Assembly (NCBI GenBank): GCA_030426385.1
Contig: JAUHYI010000048.1
Location: 1 to 36,104, forward strand
DNA length: 36,104 nucleotides
Source of the DNA: Phycisphaerae bacterium
Lineage (GTDB): Bacteria; Planctomycetota; Phycisphaerae; Phycisphaerales; Phycisphaeraceae
Direction of reading: 5' to 3'
In this document: positions 24,791 through 32,633 of the stretch, piece after piece
Layout of the letters: each line of letters begins with the position of its first letter
Numbering within the stretch: the stretch's first letter is position 1
The notes under the pieces: model-generated
What the model was told of the DNA's origin: nothing
The model's input: the letters and a program-made list of their open reading frames with translations, nothing else
The model's database searches: none
Position numbers and translations under genes: made by a program

Positions 24791-26214
24791 GGCGTAAACT
24801 CCCCAGTCAAATGGTTGAGATAATTTTCCAAGTGCGTGTAGCCGTTCGCAGCAATCATGTTCCCATCGGCAATATCATTGGGGTCAAGATTCATTCGCTG
24901 TTCCCATGCATCTGGCATGCCGTCGCGATCAGTATCCATCGGCCCAGTGAGTTGTGTGGCTATCACCGGATATCCGCCGACCTCTTCCTGCGAATCGATG
25001 ATTCGGCCCTTGCGGTTCATCACTTCCTGCACCAAACGCTGATCCACCGCATCACGATGCAATGATGCGCCGACACGATCCAATACCGTGGTATAGGCTT
25101 CGGCCGCGGATTGCGTCTCGATCAAGCCGGGAAACGCAAATGGTGATTTTTCAAAACGCAATCCGGAGAACCAACCCGTGTGAAACATGCCTCGCGTGAC
25201 TGGCCTAGGATCATGCGAAGCATCCCTGTCGTCGTCAATCATGTTGCCCGATTCGTATACATAGACACCCCGGGTGAAATCTTCAACGCGCATCACTTCG
25301 CGAGCATCTCGAGCACTGGGTCCAGCAATGAACATGTTGCCCACCAGATTAATGCGCATTGCATCACGGCTTAACACCGTATGCATCGCACGCAGCCCCC
25401 AATTGTGAACGACATTGTTGATTAGCTCAATTTCAATGTCTGCGCGTTTATCATCTTCTTGATACGAACCAACCGCGGGGCTGCGTCGTTCATTGTTAAT
25501 CCACAAATTGTGATGCCATGTATACCCCCCTCGATAGGTGTCATTAACCCGACCACGCACCGCTGAGCCGTACCCATGATTGGCAGGATTTAAGCCCTCA
25601 GCAATGATGGAATATTGCACTGTCACATTATTCGATCGCGTCACTGACAGCGTCTCATCCAAACCCCATGAGGTCGACACGTGATCAACGATGATGCGAT
25701 TCGCATCAAAAATCGACAAGCTATCCTGCACGCCATCCGCAATATGACGATCACCCGGACGAAACCGCATGTACCGGACAATCACATCCGTCGCACCCGC
25801 ACCAATCGCGGTCGAATGCCCCACCACTGCAATCCCCTCACCCGGTGCCGTCTGTCCTGCGAGCGTGATGTAACTTTTATTAATGCCAATCGGCGATTGC
25901 AATTCTATGGTGCCCCCCACATCAAACACCACCGTCATCGGGCCGATCGCACTATCCAAACCATGGCGCAACGATCCCGGCCCAGCATTGTTCAAATTCG
26001 TCACGTGATACACCACCCCACCGCGCCCACCCACCGCAGTCGCGCCAAACCCCTCTGCCGTCGGGAAGGCCTTCACAATGGGCTTGGGCTCAACAACCAC
26101 TTCGGCATTGGCTTCGACTTCAACATCGGGAGCGAATGCGTTAACTTCGCCAGCAACAAGAAATCCCGTGCTAAGCAAGCCACTTGCCAATATTTTCAGA
26201 ACACCGTTTTTCAT
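24787..26214 (-). CDS. Secreted pectate-lyase-like (PL1-type beta-helix) protein with Ca-binding repeat
   Basis: A 475-residue protein from ATG 26214, chosen because it gives a clean signal peptide ([12 protein letters not shown], hydrophobic core, EVNAFA); in-frame starts further upstream up to 26292 add no family sequence. The mature region has the hallmark [20 protein letters not shown] start, [27 protein letters not shown] and right-handed beta-helix rungs ([64 protein letters not shown]). At 427-438 [12 protein letters not shown] forms a thrombospondin type 3/EF-hand-like calcium loop. It probably cleaves polygalacturonate or another uronic-acid glycan by beta-elimination, outside the cell. 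The stop overlaps the start of the downstream pseudopilin gene. Confidence 0.87.
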   Translation of the reverse strand: MKNGVLKILASGLLSTGFLVAGEVNAFAPDVEVEANAEVVVEPKPIVKAFPTAEGFGATAVGGRGGVVYHVTNLNNAGPGSLRHGLDSAIGPMTVVFDVGGTIELQSPIGINKSYITLAGQTAPGEGIAVVGHSTAIGAGATDVIVRYMRFRPGDRHIADGVQDSLSIFDANRIIVDHVSTSWGLDETLSVTRSNNVTVQYSIIAEGLNPANHGYGSAVRGRVNDTYRGGYTWHHNLWINNERRSPAVGSYQEDDKRADIEIELINNVVHNWGLRAMHTVLSRDAMRINLVGNMFIAGPSARDAREVMRVEDFTRGVYVYESGNMIDDDRDASHDPRPVTRGMFHTGWFSGLRFEKSPFAFPGLIETQSAAEAYTTVLDRVGASLHRDAVDQRLVQEVMNRKGRIIDSQEEVGGYPVIATQLTGPMDTDRDGMPDAWEQRMNLDPNDIADGNMIAANGYTHLENYLNHLTGEFTP

Positions 26215-26447
26215 GATCTGCAACACACCCATTGCGCCATAAGCGCCCAATGCGTTCTTTGGCCTATCCCATCTGACGACAGGGGCAATCATTCAATTAC
26301 CCCAGTAAAAACAAGCCGAGGCATGCCAACAAAAATCCGTATTTGTGATCTCTTTGACGCACGCACAAAGCAAATGTTCCCTGGAGTTTCAACCGGGCAA
26401 GAAAATCAAATCGCGGACCAATCGTAAATGGCATTGTCACTGTGCCG

Positions 26448-26473
26448 AGTCGCTGGGTCTAGTCGCTGGGCCT
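26448..26473. repeat. Two tandem copies of a 13-bp unit
   Basis: AGTCGCTGGGTCT (26448-26460) is followed immediately by AGTCGCTGGGCCT (26461-26473), differing at one base. It lies upstream of the pectate-lyase-like gene. Function is unknown; it may be a duplicated binding site or simple slippage. Confidence 0.7.
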
Positions 26474-26523
26474 ATGCGTCGTCATATTTTATCGCCTACC
26501 ACCCACAACTGGCAGCGTTAAGT

Positions 26524-26539
26524 TGCCGAATAGTCGGCA
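26524..26539 (-). terminator. Hairpin after the DNRLRE enzyme gene, weak terminator candidate
   Basis: TGCCGA and TCGGCA form a perfect 6-bp stem with a 4-base loop, 30 bases past the stop of the 26569 gene. No real T-run follows on the minus strand, so termination is only possible. Confidence 0.35.
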
Positions 26540-26568
26540 GACCCAGGATAAAATTGACACATAACGCC

Positions 26569-28407
26569 TTAATTTGACGCTTTTCTGCGCGCGGTTAGTT
26601 CAAGTGCATTGCGAGTCGCGTTCAAATAGGCCGGTGGCAAATGCGTACCCGTCCACCAATTGGGTGTGGGTCTGGCACTGCTGCCTTCCGTAAATACCCA
26701 CACGTAGCCATCGGATACCATCAGTGCGTTTTCCAATTTTGTTTGCCACACCGCCGACGATGAGAAAAACTCAGCATCTTCACCCCAGCCTTTCCAATTC
26801 AGCCAGACACCAAATCCCACCTCTGTCTGTCGCAGATATTTTTGCGGCACTGAACTGAATTTCACGCCTTCTTCATAATGCCAATCATAAATACGCTGGA
26901 ACTCTGCTTCTGACACAGAGCGATATCCTTCCGATTCATTGCCATTGACGATACTCATGCGCGGATCACTGCTGGCCATCAAACCATCACAAAATGCGTT
27001 CCACATGTCGTTATCATCTTTGTCGTACAAATGAAAAATGACAATGATCGTCATGTCCGGATAAATTTCATTGATCGCCCGGGTCAACTGTGACGCTCGC
27101 TTGTACACCTGTCGCAATGTCTGATGTCGACTTCGATGACGCGCCGCGGCATCCTTTTGTTTTTCAAATGAAAAAATGTGACCGCCATAAGATTCCCAAT
27201 CGAGAAATAGGCCGGCCATATTTCCCTCTTTGGCGACGCCTGCAGCGACCTTCATGTTTTCGACCACCACGTCAAACCCATCGTCCCACCACATGGTCAC
27301 CCGGTCTGATCCACGCGGGCGTGTGTCCCATGTATAGGGCTTCTCTTGTTTTTCGAGCGTACCAGGAACCGTTAAATTGACGCGTAAAAAATTATGCTTA
27401 AGTGGCGTGTGGCTTTGTATCGTGCGCATCGACTCAATGAACTGACTGTAATCATCAATGGACAAAGGATCAGGCCCCATCACCGAATTGCAAAGCCAAC
27501 GCTGCCCATTGTCATCAGGAACACCATAAAAGGTAGCTCCATGGAAAGGCAATTCCCTGGCACGATTTACGTTTTGGGTTATGTCAGAAGCATAGGCAAG
27601 ATTAAATCCTATCAAACGTGCATCCGTTGCCTTGGGGGGCAATATCTCGCTAGCGTCATGCGGCATGTACGTCACGACCAGACGAGTCTGATGTTCGCGT
27701 AACGTCACGTAGTGCCCAGGCTGTCGCGTTTCAGAACGAATCAACCAACCAAACATTTTACGTGCCGCAAATTGTTCGCGAAATGATGCGGTCACATCAA
27801 ACGTATGACGGCCGGTATTGTTTATGACTTTAACCTCATCAGCCGAGGCCAAGCGATCGCCCTTGACTGGTCCTGAAAAACCATCGCCAGGCAAATCCGC
27901 GCCGGGCTTACCCCAACGCCCTTGACCTTGCCCTAGGCCATGATGTTGACTATTCCACGTCGACTCTCCCAATTTCGCGTGGCCCCAGACCGTACTCGAC
28001 GACTGAAAGTCCTTGAGTAAACCATAGACGCCGAGCTTCGGCGTGCCAATCACTTGATTCGCCATCAGACTCAGTTCCACGCGAATAATTGTGGCATCGG
28101 CAGGAATGTCCAAGTCGTTGAACTTGATCAAACCCCGTAGCTCTTCATTGGGTTTGGTTTCATAAATCCAACCCACAATCAAGTCATCACGATTGATCGC
28201 ATTATCCGGCACCGACTGCGCCAACCAAATCGCATCCAAACCATCATAACCACGTCGGCCCTGAATATAGGTGCTAGTAACTGTTCGCATCTTCGCGGCG
28301 TCACTGACTGCTCCATCACGGTCATGCGTTTGGGACTGCGCATAAGAAGCACTCACAAGCATGAAGGACAAAACAATCGTAGCGAGTGGTGTATAAATTT
28401 TTTTCAT
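26569..28407 (-). CDS. Secreted DNRLRE-domain protein with unrecognised TIM-barrel-like enzyme domain
   Basis: A 612-residue protein from ATG 28407, chosen because it starts a signal peptide (MKKIYTPLATIVLSFMLVSA, SYAQ); the open frame continues upstream into the pseudopilin gene without family content. Residues about 44-247 resemble a DNRLRE (CBM96-type) carbohydrate-binding domain: RTVTSTYIQGRRGYDG, LRGLIKFNDLDIPADATIIR, and the closing HQTRLVVTY. Residues 265-612 form a domain shared with the 29206 gene: VPGTLE (348-353), FDVVVENMKVAAGVAK, GLFLDWESYGG (D403, E405), GYVWVFTEGS and PNWWTGT. The D-x-E-x-YGG segment is a candidate active site. I cannot name the family. It lies 16 bases after a pseudopilin gene and is probably extracellular or surface-attached. 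Confidence 0.6.
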   Translation of the reverse strand: MKKIYTPLATIVLSFMLVSASYAQSQTHDRDGAVSDAAKMRTVTSTYIQGRRGYDGLDAIWLAQSVPDNAINRDDLIVGWIYETKPNEELRGLIKFNDLDIPADATIIRVELSLMANQVIGTPKLGVYGLLKDFQSSSTVWGHAKLGESTWNSQHHGLGQGQGRWGKPGADLPGDGFSGPVKGDRLASADEVKVINNTGRHTFDVTASFREQFAARKMFGWLIRSETRQPGHYVTLREHQTRLVVTYMPHDASEILPPKATDARLIGFNLAYASDITQNVNRARELPFHGATFYGVPDDNGQRWLCNSVMGPDPLSIDDYSQFIESMRTIQSHTPLKHNFLRVNLTVPGTLEKQEKPYTWDTRPRGSDRVTMWWDDGFDVVVENMKVAAGVAKEGNMAGLFLDWESYGGHIFSFEKQKDAAARHRSRHQTLRQVYKRASQLTRAINEIYPDMTIIVIFHLYDKDDNDMWNAFCDGLMASSDPRMSIVNGNESEGYRSVSEAEFQRIYDWHYEEGVKFSSVPQKYLRQTEVGFGVWLNWKGWGEDAEFFSSSAVWQTKLENALMVSDGYVWVFTEGSSARPTPNWWTGTHLPPAYLNATRNALELTARRKASN

Positions 28408-28423
28408 AGCTGAGATAGCCGAA

Positions 28424-29176
28424 CTAGAATCTAAATCTATAGAACGTGCGAATATCCGCTTCACCCTTCGTGGCCGCATGCCCATCGAGATATGCGAGAT
28501 TGATGCCGTTTCGATGCGTCGATTGCGTACGTACACCACCAAAAGCTGGACTGCCCACAAGGTCTGCCCACAAACGCCAACGACTGTCGTCATCCACCGT
28601 GCGAGGCCCATAGACCTCCGCACCGCTAGGCGCATTATTTCCTGACAATCCAGCATCACTCACCGTCCATTCCAAGTCGGGGATAAAACTATTGGGACCG
28701 GCAAGGTAAAGATATGTGGAATGGTTGATCGCCCATACCGGTTCATAGTCGTCGTTGTATGTGCTACTGAGACCGGTCCAGCCTTCCGTACAAAAGAGCG
28801 TCTCAATGCTTGTTATATATTTATATTGCCATAGCGTCGCAAAACTATTGGTGTAATCACCCAGTGGATTTCCGGATCGTCCTGCAAAATACAAATAAGC
28901 CCCACCTCGTCGAGCATTGCTGCCTGCGGGTACAGACCAGTACGGCGGATCAGGCAAAAGACCGTTCTCGTCCGTGGCATATGCATGGCATGCGATCGTC
29001 AGTTGGCGTTGACGCGACAAGCATTTTGATTGCCGGGCAACATCACGAGCACTCTCCAGCGCCGGCAACAAAATCGCAACCAGGATCGCGATGATGGATA
29101 TCACAACCAACAACTCAATCAATGTGAATCCAGCAAGGCGAACCGTTTTATCTTTGTGACAATTATTTTTACTCAC
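28424..29176 (-). CDS. Pseudopilin with canonical H-x9-DG motif
   Basis: A 250-residue protein with a GTG start and GGAG 8 bases upstream. The leader ends at G16 and [21 protein letters not shown] follows, with E21 at +5. The [26 protein letters not shown] helix is like that of the other two pseudopilins. Near the C-terminus [12 protein letters not shown] gives an exact H-x9-DG signature. It sits between two genes for related secreted proteins, 29 bases after one stop and 16 before the other start, so all three should be cotranscribed. The middle domain (residues 70-220) differs from the other pseudopilins, which may reflect the partner it serves; that is inference. Confidence 0.92.
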   Translation of the reverse strand: MSKNNCHKDKTVRLAGFTLIELLVVISIIAILVAILLPALESARDVARQSKCLSRQRQLTIACHAYATDENGLLPDPPYWSVPAGSNARRGGAYLYFAGRSGNPLGDYTNSFATLWQYKYITSIETLFCTEGWTGLSSTYNDDYEPVWAINHSTYLYLAGPNSFIPDLEWTVSDAGLSGNNAPSGAEVYGPRTVDDDSRWRLWADLVGSPAFGGVRTQSTHRNGINLAYLDGHAATKGEADIRTFYRFRF

Positions 29177-29205
29177 GTCATTATCTCCAGGACTGCGCGA
29201 TATTA

Positions 29206-30369
29206 TTACGGCGTGCGGTCTGCGTTATCGCGGGCGTCACGTAATGATTCGACATAACCCCTGGGAACATTGCTACCAGTCCACCAATTGGGATACGCCC
29301 ACGGCCCGGAGCCGTGACTATATAACCACACATAACGATCAGTTCTGGCAAACGCATGGCTCAGAACATCGCTAAATTCTTGCGGCGAATACAACAAGTT
29401 TTTGATGGCCTCAGGTTTGGTGGCGCCAGCTTTATGCGCTCGAACGGCAGGCCAAACTGGAAAGGCAACGCTGACACGTTTGGCATAAAGTTCCGGCGTC
29501 GCTGATCGCGCAGAAAATTCTTCGCGAATTCTGCGATACACATGAGAAAATTCGTCCACACTTTGAAGTGTGTAATCCTCATAGCCATCGACAATACGCA
29601 CCTGTTCATCAGACGCTTCAAACAACCCATCAAGGAAAGGTTGAGCCAGTTGGTAATGCGGCTGATGCGCATCGTCGGCCAGCATATAGCCATAAAACAG
29701 GAAGACCGTGAGCCCGGGATAAGCTGACTGCATGGCGATCATCACTTCTCGCCCGCATTCTCGCACTCGCATTTTCAATTGCTCTGGCGTCATGCCATCG
29801 ACATCATCGCCAACCAGCACGCGCGGATCGAAATAGTATCCGCCATACATTTCCAAATCGAGTTGTATGCCGCGCATCCCCGCCGCTTTGGCAACTTCCG
29901 CTGCTACACGGAAATTATTCACCACCACGCTAAAATCCTTGCCCCACATCTGAACTTTATCCTTGCCTGGCTTGGGATAGTTCTCATTGATGTTGTGGCG
30001 CATCTCCAACGTACCAGGCAAACTCCCCACTTTAAGGAAGTTTTCGGTCAACTTTGGCACCGCTGCCTGCACCTGCCGAGCCACCTTGATGAATCGTTGG
30101 TAATTCTCAAACTTCAACGCCCGTGGGCCAAACACGCTTCGAGAAATCGCCAAATCACCACTTGGCAGATTGCGATCGTCATAGCCATGCAGGAGGTAAC
30201 CATCAAACGGCAGTTCTTTGACCCGCGCCAGATCGTCGAGCAGATCCTGAGGATCAGCGACACAACCGACAAGAATCACTTTCTTTTCGCTCGCTTCAGC
30301 CGATACCCCGGTTGATACCCAACCAACCGTCGCCACGGCAACAAGCAACACCAGGGCAATTCGCTTCAA
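29206..30369 (-). CDS. Secreted protein of unrecognised TIM-barrel-like family, paralogue of the 26569 enzyme domain
   Basis: A 387-residue protein. I choose a TTG start at 30369: GAAAGG lies 8 bases upstream and the product begins with a signal peptide ([24 protein letters not shown]). An ATG at 30438 would place 23 extra residues in front of it and overlap the upstream hairpin. The mature protein aligns along its length with residues 265-612 of the 26569 product: [50 protein letters not shown] (D171, E173), [11 protein letters not shown] and [11 protein letters not shown]. It lacks the DNRLRE domain. The conserved acidic pair and aromatic residues suggest a glycoside hydrolase of an undescribed family; no function is established. 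Confidence 0.65.
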   Translation of the reverse strand: MKRIALVLLVAVATVGWVSTGVSAEASEKKVILVGCVADPQDLLDDLARVKELPFDGYLLHGYDDRNLPSGDLAISRSVFGPRALKFENYQRFIKVARQVQAAVPKLTENFLKVGSLPGTLEMRHNINENYPKPGKDKVQMWGKDFSVVVNNFRVAAEVAKAAGMRGIQLDLEMYGGYYFDPRVLVGDDVDGMTPEQLKMRVRECGREVMIAMQSAYPGLTVFLFYGYMLADDAHQPHYQLAQPFLDGLFEASDEQVRIVDGYEDYTLQSVDEFSHVYRRIREEFSARSATPELYAKRVSVAFPVWPAVRAHKAGATKPEAIKNLLYSPQEFSDVLSHAFARTDRYVWLYSHGSGPWAYPNWWTGSNVPRGYVESLRDARDNADRTP

Positions 30370-30395
30370 ATCAAGAACCTTTCGTAAATACACGA

Positions 30396-30415
30396 AGCAA
30401 AGAGCAAAGAGCAAA
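30396..30415. repeat. Three tandem copies of a 7-bp unit (AGCAAAG)
   Basis: AGCAAAG occurs twice, followed by AGCAAAT-type ending, directly upstream of the TTG-start gene. On the transcribed minus strand it gives a T-rich run (TTTGCTC repeats) immediately after the 30419-30450 hairpin, so it may form the T-rich part of that terminator. Confidence 0.7.
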
Positions 30416-30418
30416 TGC

Positions 30419-30450
30419 CTTTGGGCTCTGCTCCACACGCAGGCCCAAAG
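30419..30450 (-). terminator. Strong 12-bp hairpin between PEP-CTERM gene and secreted-enzyme genes
   Basis: CTTTGGGC and GCCCAAAG pair perfectly, continued inward by CTGC/GCAG with one bulged base and a 7-base loop. On the minus strand it follows the PEP-CTERM stop by about 40 bases and is followed by T-rich TTTGCTC repeats. It may terminate or attenuate transcription before the downstream enzyme genes. Confidence 0.6.
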
Positions 30451-30489
30451 ACATACTGACTTTTAAGAAGACCAATCACCCATCCATGA

Positions 30490-31257
30490 TCATGATGTTC
30501 GTCGTGTGCGAACCATAGCCAGCAAGCCACCCAGGCCCAACACGGCCAAGCTGCCCGGCTCAGGCACCGTTGCCGTTGTCGTTTCGATCAAAAGTTGCGG
30601 AGCATTGGTTTGTCCTGAACCTTCAAATGTTTTGAAGTTGCCATTACTGCTGTGTGGCATGGTCAACAACAAACCAAAATTACTCGCGGGATTGCTAATC
30701 CAACTTTGAATCGCCGCGGCATCCAAAGAGATGGAGATGGTTGCCCCCACATCGGATGCCGCCAGATTAACAATCCGCCCCATTTCAGCGCCAGAATAAC
30801 CAGAAGCCGAACCGCCACTGCCATAGTTCGTCCAGTATGTGCCGCCGCTGCCATTGACACCGTCCGTTGAATCGGTCCAATCTATCAGCGAGCGAAAAGC
30901 CACCAGGTCACGAGGAGTAGCGCCGGTATGTTTATACGTACTGGTAAGCACTAACGAAGCACTGGTCACGGTTTCTCCAGCACCAACGATCGAGTCCAAA
31001 CCTAAAAATCGAACCAATGCATTCGAGCGCTGCTCTGCCGCTGTGGTAGAGCTAATGACTTCAACCTGATCCTGACCACCATAAAACACCTGCCCCCACT
31101 GGGTATTACCGCTCGCACCAAAATTGATGGACATGGACTCGTTGGTCTGCTGGCTGTAGCTATTCAGCCCATTTTGAATGGTGTATGAAGCGGCGTGAGC
31201 CGAGTTTGCCAACGCAACAACAAATACAACAGCGATCAATGTGTTAAAACGTTTCAT
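30490..31257 (-). CDS. PEP-CTERM surface protein with DNRLRE-like domain
   Basis: A 255-residue protein with AGGAG 8 bases before the ATG. The signal peptide is MKRFNTLIAVVFVVALANSA, HAA. The mature domain (about 25-225) has the arrangement of a DNRLRE/CBM96-type carbohydrate-binding module: RSNALVRFLGLDSI, VTSASLVLTSTYKHTG, an LAASDVGATISISLDAAAIQSW segment and GLLLTMPHSSNGNFKTFEGSG before APQLLIET. A PEP-CTERM signal ends the protein: VPEPGSLAVLGLGGLLAMV and the basic RTRR. It would be sorted to the surface by an exosortase. It lies first in the minus-strand enzyme cluster, just after a regulator gene, the same arrangement as the 10815 gene in the other cluster. Confidence 0.87.
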   Translation of the reverse strand: MKRFNTLIAVVFVVALANSAHAASYTIQNGLNSYSQQTNESMSINFGASGNTQWGQVFYGGQDQVEVISSTTAAEQRSNALVRFLGLDSIVGAGETVTSASLVLTSTYKHTGATPRDLVAFRSLIDWTDSTDGVNGSGGTYWTNYGSGGSASGYSGAEMGRIVNLAASDVGATISISLDAAAIQSWISNPASNFGLLLTMPHSSNGNFKTFEGSGQTNAPQLLIETTTATVPEPGSLAVLGLGGLLAMVRTRRTS

Positions 31258-31289
31258 TCAAATTTCTCCTGGTTTGGATATGGTTCAAA

Positions 31290-31323
31290 GACAAAAACAC
31301 CGACAGTGCGAACGCCATGTCGG
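31290..31323 (-). terminator. Intrinsic terminator of the GntR-LacI regulator gene
   Basis: On the minus strand, directly after the regulator stop, CCGACA...TGTCGG forms a 6-bp stem enclosing a TTCG-containing loop region, followed by TGTTTTTGTCTTTG. It lies only 33-66 bases upstream of the PEP-CTERM start, leaving little room for a separate promoter. Confidence 0.6.
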
Positions 31324-31324
31324 A

Positions 31325-32428
31325 TTAGGTACTACCGAGAATCAATTCCATCGGAACAGCAATTTTTCCTTTGCTGACCCGCAGCTCTTTAATTTGTTCA
31401 ATCAGACGCTCAGCAGCACATCGAGCAAGGCCGACAATATCTTTACGCATCATTGTCAAACCCAAGGCCTTACACAGTGCGTCTTCTTCAAACACTTCAG
31501 CGATCATGCCAAAATCTTTACCCGGCAGCAGATTTCGACTACGAGCCTCGGCCACTAACGAAGCATGCGACGCTGTGATAACCGCGTCAAACTGATCGCG
31601 TTGATCAAAGAGGCGCCTGATCGCATCCTGCTCCTGCTGCAAGGTGATGGCACAGTCATGGCGATCGGGATTGATGACAATATGCAAGCAATCTTTGGGC
31701 GCGATATTTCGTCGAGAAAGTGCGGTGGCATAACCTTCGTAACGATCGCGCCATGCTGAATGCGAGGTTCCCGTGATGATGGCAGGCCGTTTAAACCCAC
31801 GGCCGATCAGGTGGTCCGTAGCCAACATGTATGCTGAAAAATCGTCGTGGTAAACCTGAACATATGACTGCCCAATGTTCTGAAGCAGATCGTCTCCAGC
31901 CAAACCAACCACAGCCATTGGCTTGCGCTGCTGGGTAAACCAGAACAGGTCGTTGTGGTTGTAGTCGCCGGTGATGACATAGCCGTCACTCTCTTCCAGG
32001 GATTCGGGGAACTCAAATTCATCGCCCCCTGCTGTATGAAAGTGGCAAAACTCAATACGCCACTGATCGTGCGGCATTAACGCACGAAGCTCTTCAAGAA
32101 AACCCATCGATGCAAAGTCGTGCTTCAGTGCGGATTTTTTATCGATCACAACCAGAGAAACGGTATACACCTTTTTGCGAATCTCCTTGGGCTTAATTTT
32201 CGACTCCGCGGGGTTATTGAGCAGAAACGTTCCCTTGCGAGGCAATCGAGTGAGCAATCCATTCTCCTCAAGATCACTCAACGCAGCCCGAATTGTCAGC
32301 CGACTACAGCCGTAGCGCTCGGCCAACACCCGTTCACTGTCGAGCCGATGCCCGACGCCGCGAACCCCCCGTCCCAGGTCACTGCGAATCGCCTCGGCAA
32401 CACGAACATAGGTAGATGTATCAGGCAT
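31325..32428 (-). CDS. GntR-type DNA-binding domain fused to LacI-type sugar-sensing domain
   Basis: A 367-residue protein. Residues 5-70 form a GntR winged helix (YVRVAEAIRSDL, LDSERVLAERYGCSRLTIRAAL, LEENGLLTRLPRKGTFLL). Residues from about 85 on are a LacI/periplasmic-binding-protein-like domain (YTVSLVVIDKKSA, ESDGYVITGDYN, QVYHDDFSAYMLATDHLIGRG, FKRPAIITGTSHSAWRDRYEGY, FDAVITASHASLVAEA). This hybrid is the AraR-type arrangement, known for sugar-responsive repressors. It is divergent from the GHL6-type gene at 32634, and a perfect palindrome overlaps its own leader, so autorepression and control of the divergent genes are likely. No ribosome site is visible. The effector is unknown. Confidence 0.92.
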   Translation of the reverse strand: MPDTSTYVRVAEAIRSDLGRGVRGVGHRLDSERVLAERYGCSRLTIRAALSDLEENGLLTRLPRKGTFLLNNPAESKIKPKEIRKKVYTVSLVVIDKKSALKHDFASMGFLEELRALMPHDQWRIEFCHFHTAGGDEFEFPESLEESDGYVITGDYNHNDLFWFTQQRKPMAVVGLAGDDLLQNIGQSYVQVYHDDFSAYMLATDHLIGRGFKRPAIITGTSHSAWRDRYEGYATALSRRNIAPKDCLHIVINPDRHDCAITLQQEQDAIRRLFDQRDQFDAVITASHASLVAEARSRNLLPGKDFGMIAEVFEEDALCKALGLTMMRKDIVGLARCAAERLIEQIKELRVSKGKIAVPMELILGST

Positions 32429-32431
32429 GTT

Positions 32432-32453
32432 TGGTACAGTACCAGTTTACCAA
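32432..32453. promoter_or_regulatory. Palindrome TGGTACAGTACCA with extra TTACCAA half-site, candidate operator
   Basis: TGGTAC and GTACCA flank a single base (32432-32444), a perfect inverted repeat beginning 4 bases upstream of the regulator start. A further TTTACCAA half-site lies at 32446-32453. The G-G-T-A-C type half-site is like those used by AraR/GntR regulators. Placement over the regulator's own leader suggests autorepression. Confidence 0.6.
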
Positions 32454-32509
32454 TCTAAACGCAAGGGCTGTTTTCAATAAATTTAATTTTATCCCATTAA
32501 TTATAAGTA

Positions 32510-32538
32510 TTGACGCAAAGCCCCAGGAATGATACGCT
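32510..32538 (+). promoter_or_regulatory. Candidate promoter for the GHL6-type pair
   Basis: TTGACG (32510-32515) is separated by 17 bases from TACGCT (32533-32538), which is preceded by TG one base away (extended -10). Transcription would start near 32545, just before a cluster of palindromes at 32556-32604. The -10 is imperfect. Confidence 0.5.
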
Positions 32539-32555
32539 TGCGGCGTAGGCCAACA

Positions 32556-32604
32556 AAAACCAACTGGTTTTCAATCTGGTCCGCTGGTTTGAACCACTGG
32601 TTTT
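32556..32604. promoter_or_regulatory. Cluster of TGGTT/AACCA inverted repeats, candidate operators
   Basis: AAAACCA-AC-TGGTTTT (32556-32571), TGGTT-TG-AACCA (32585-32596) and AACCA-C-TGGTT (32592-32602) form overlapping perfect palindromes; CTGGTTT occurs three times. They lie between the candidate transcription start and the ATG at 32634, where a bound repressor could block elongation. Confidence 0.6.
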
Positions 32605-32633
32605 CGCATTTTTCCGCACGGCGACGTACACAT

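Larger units (their letters stand above)
26215..26568. other. Intergenic region upstream of the pectate-lyase-like gene
   Basis: About 350 bases without a supported gene. It holds a 13-bp tandem repeat and a small hairpin (listed separately). A promoter for the lyase-pseudopilin pair is expected here, but I see no clear -35/-10 match. Confidence 0.5.

Noticed and set aside
25681..26427. 248-codon plus-strand open frame
   Set aside because: Lies antisense to the pectate-lyase-like gene; its product is rich in Arg, His and Thr with no family signal or ribosome site, as expected for a shadow frame.
23060..27860. GCGATCGC octamers (near 23064 and 27853) as a HIP1-like over-represented motif
   Set aside because: I found only two or so copies in the window, which does not suggest the strong enrichment seen in cyanobacteria.
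28408..28659. N-terminal extension of the DNRLRE enzyme gene into the pseudopilin gene
   Set aside because: It would overlap the 3' end of the pseudopilin gene by over 230 bases and hide a clean signal peptide that begins at 28407.
29779..30315. 178-codon plus-strand open frame
   Set aside because: Antisense to the secreted TIM-barrel-like gene, with no recognisable domain; the opposite strand has a signal peptide and a paralogue.
32529..32633. N-terminal extension of the 32634 gene
   Set aside because: The extension's codons coincide with three overlapping palindromes and encode a Trp/Arg-rich stretch with no family match; the ATG at 32634 fits the domain start better.
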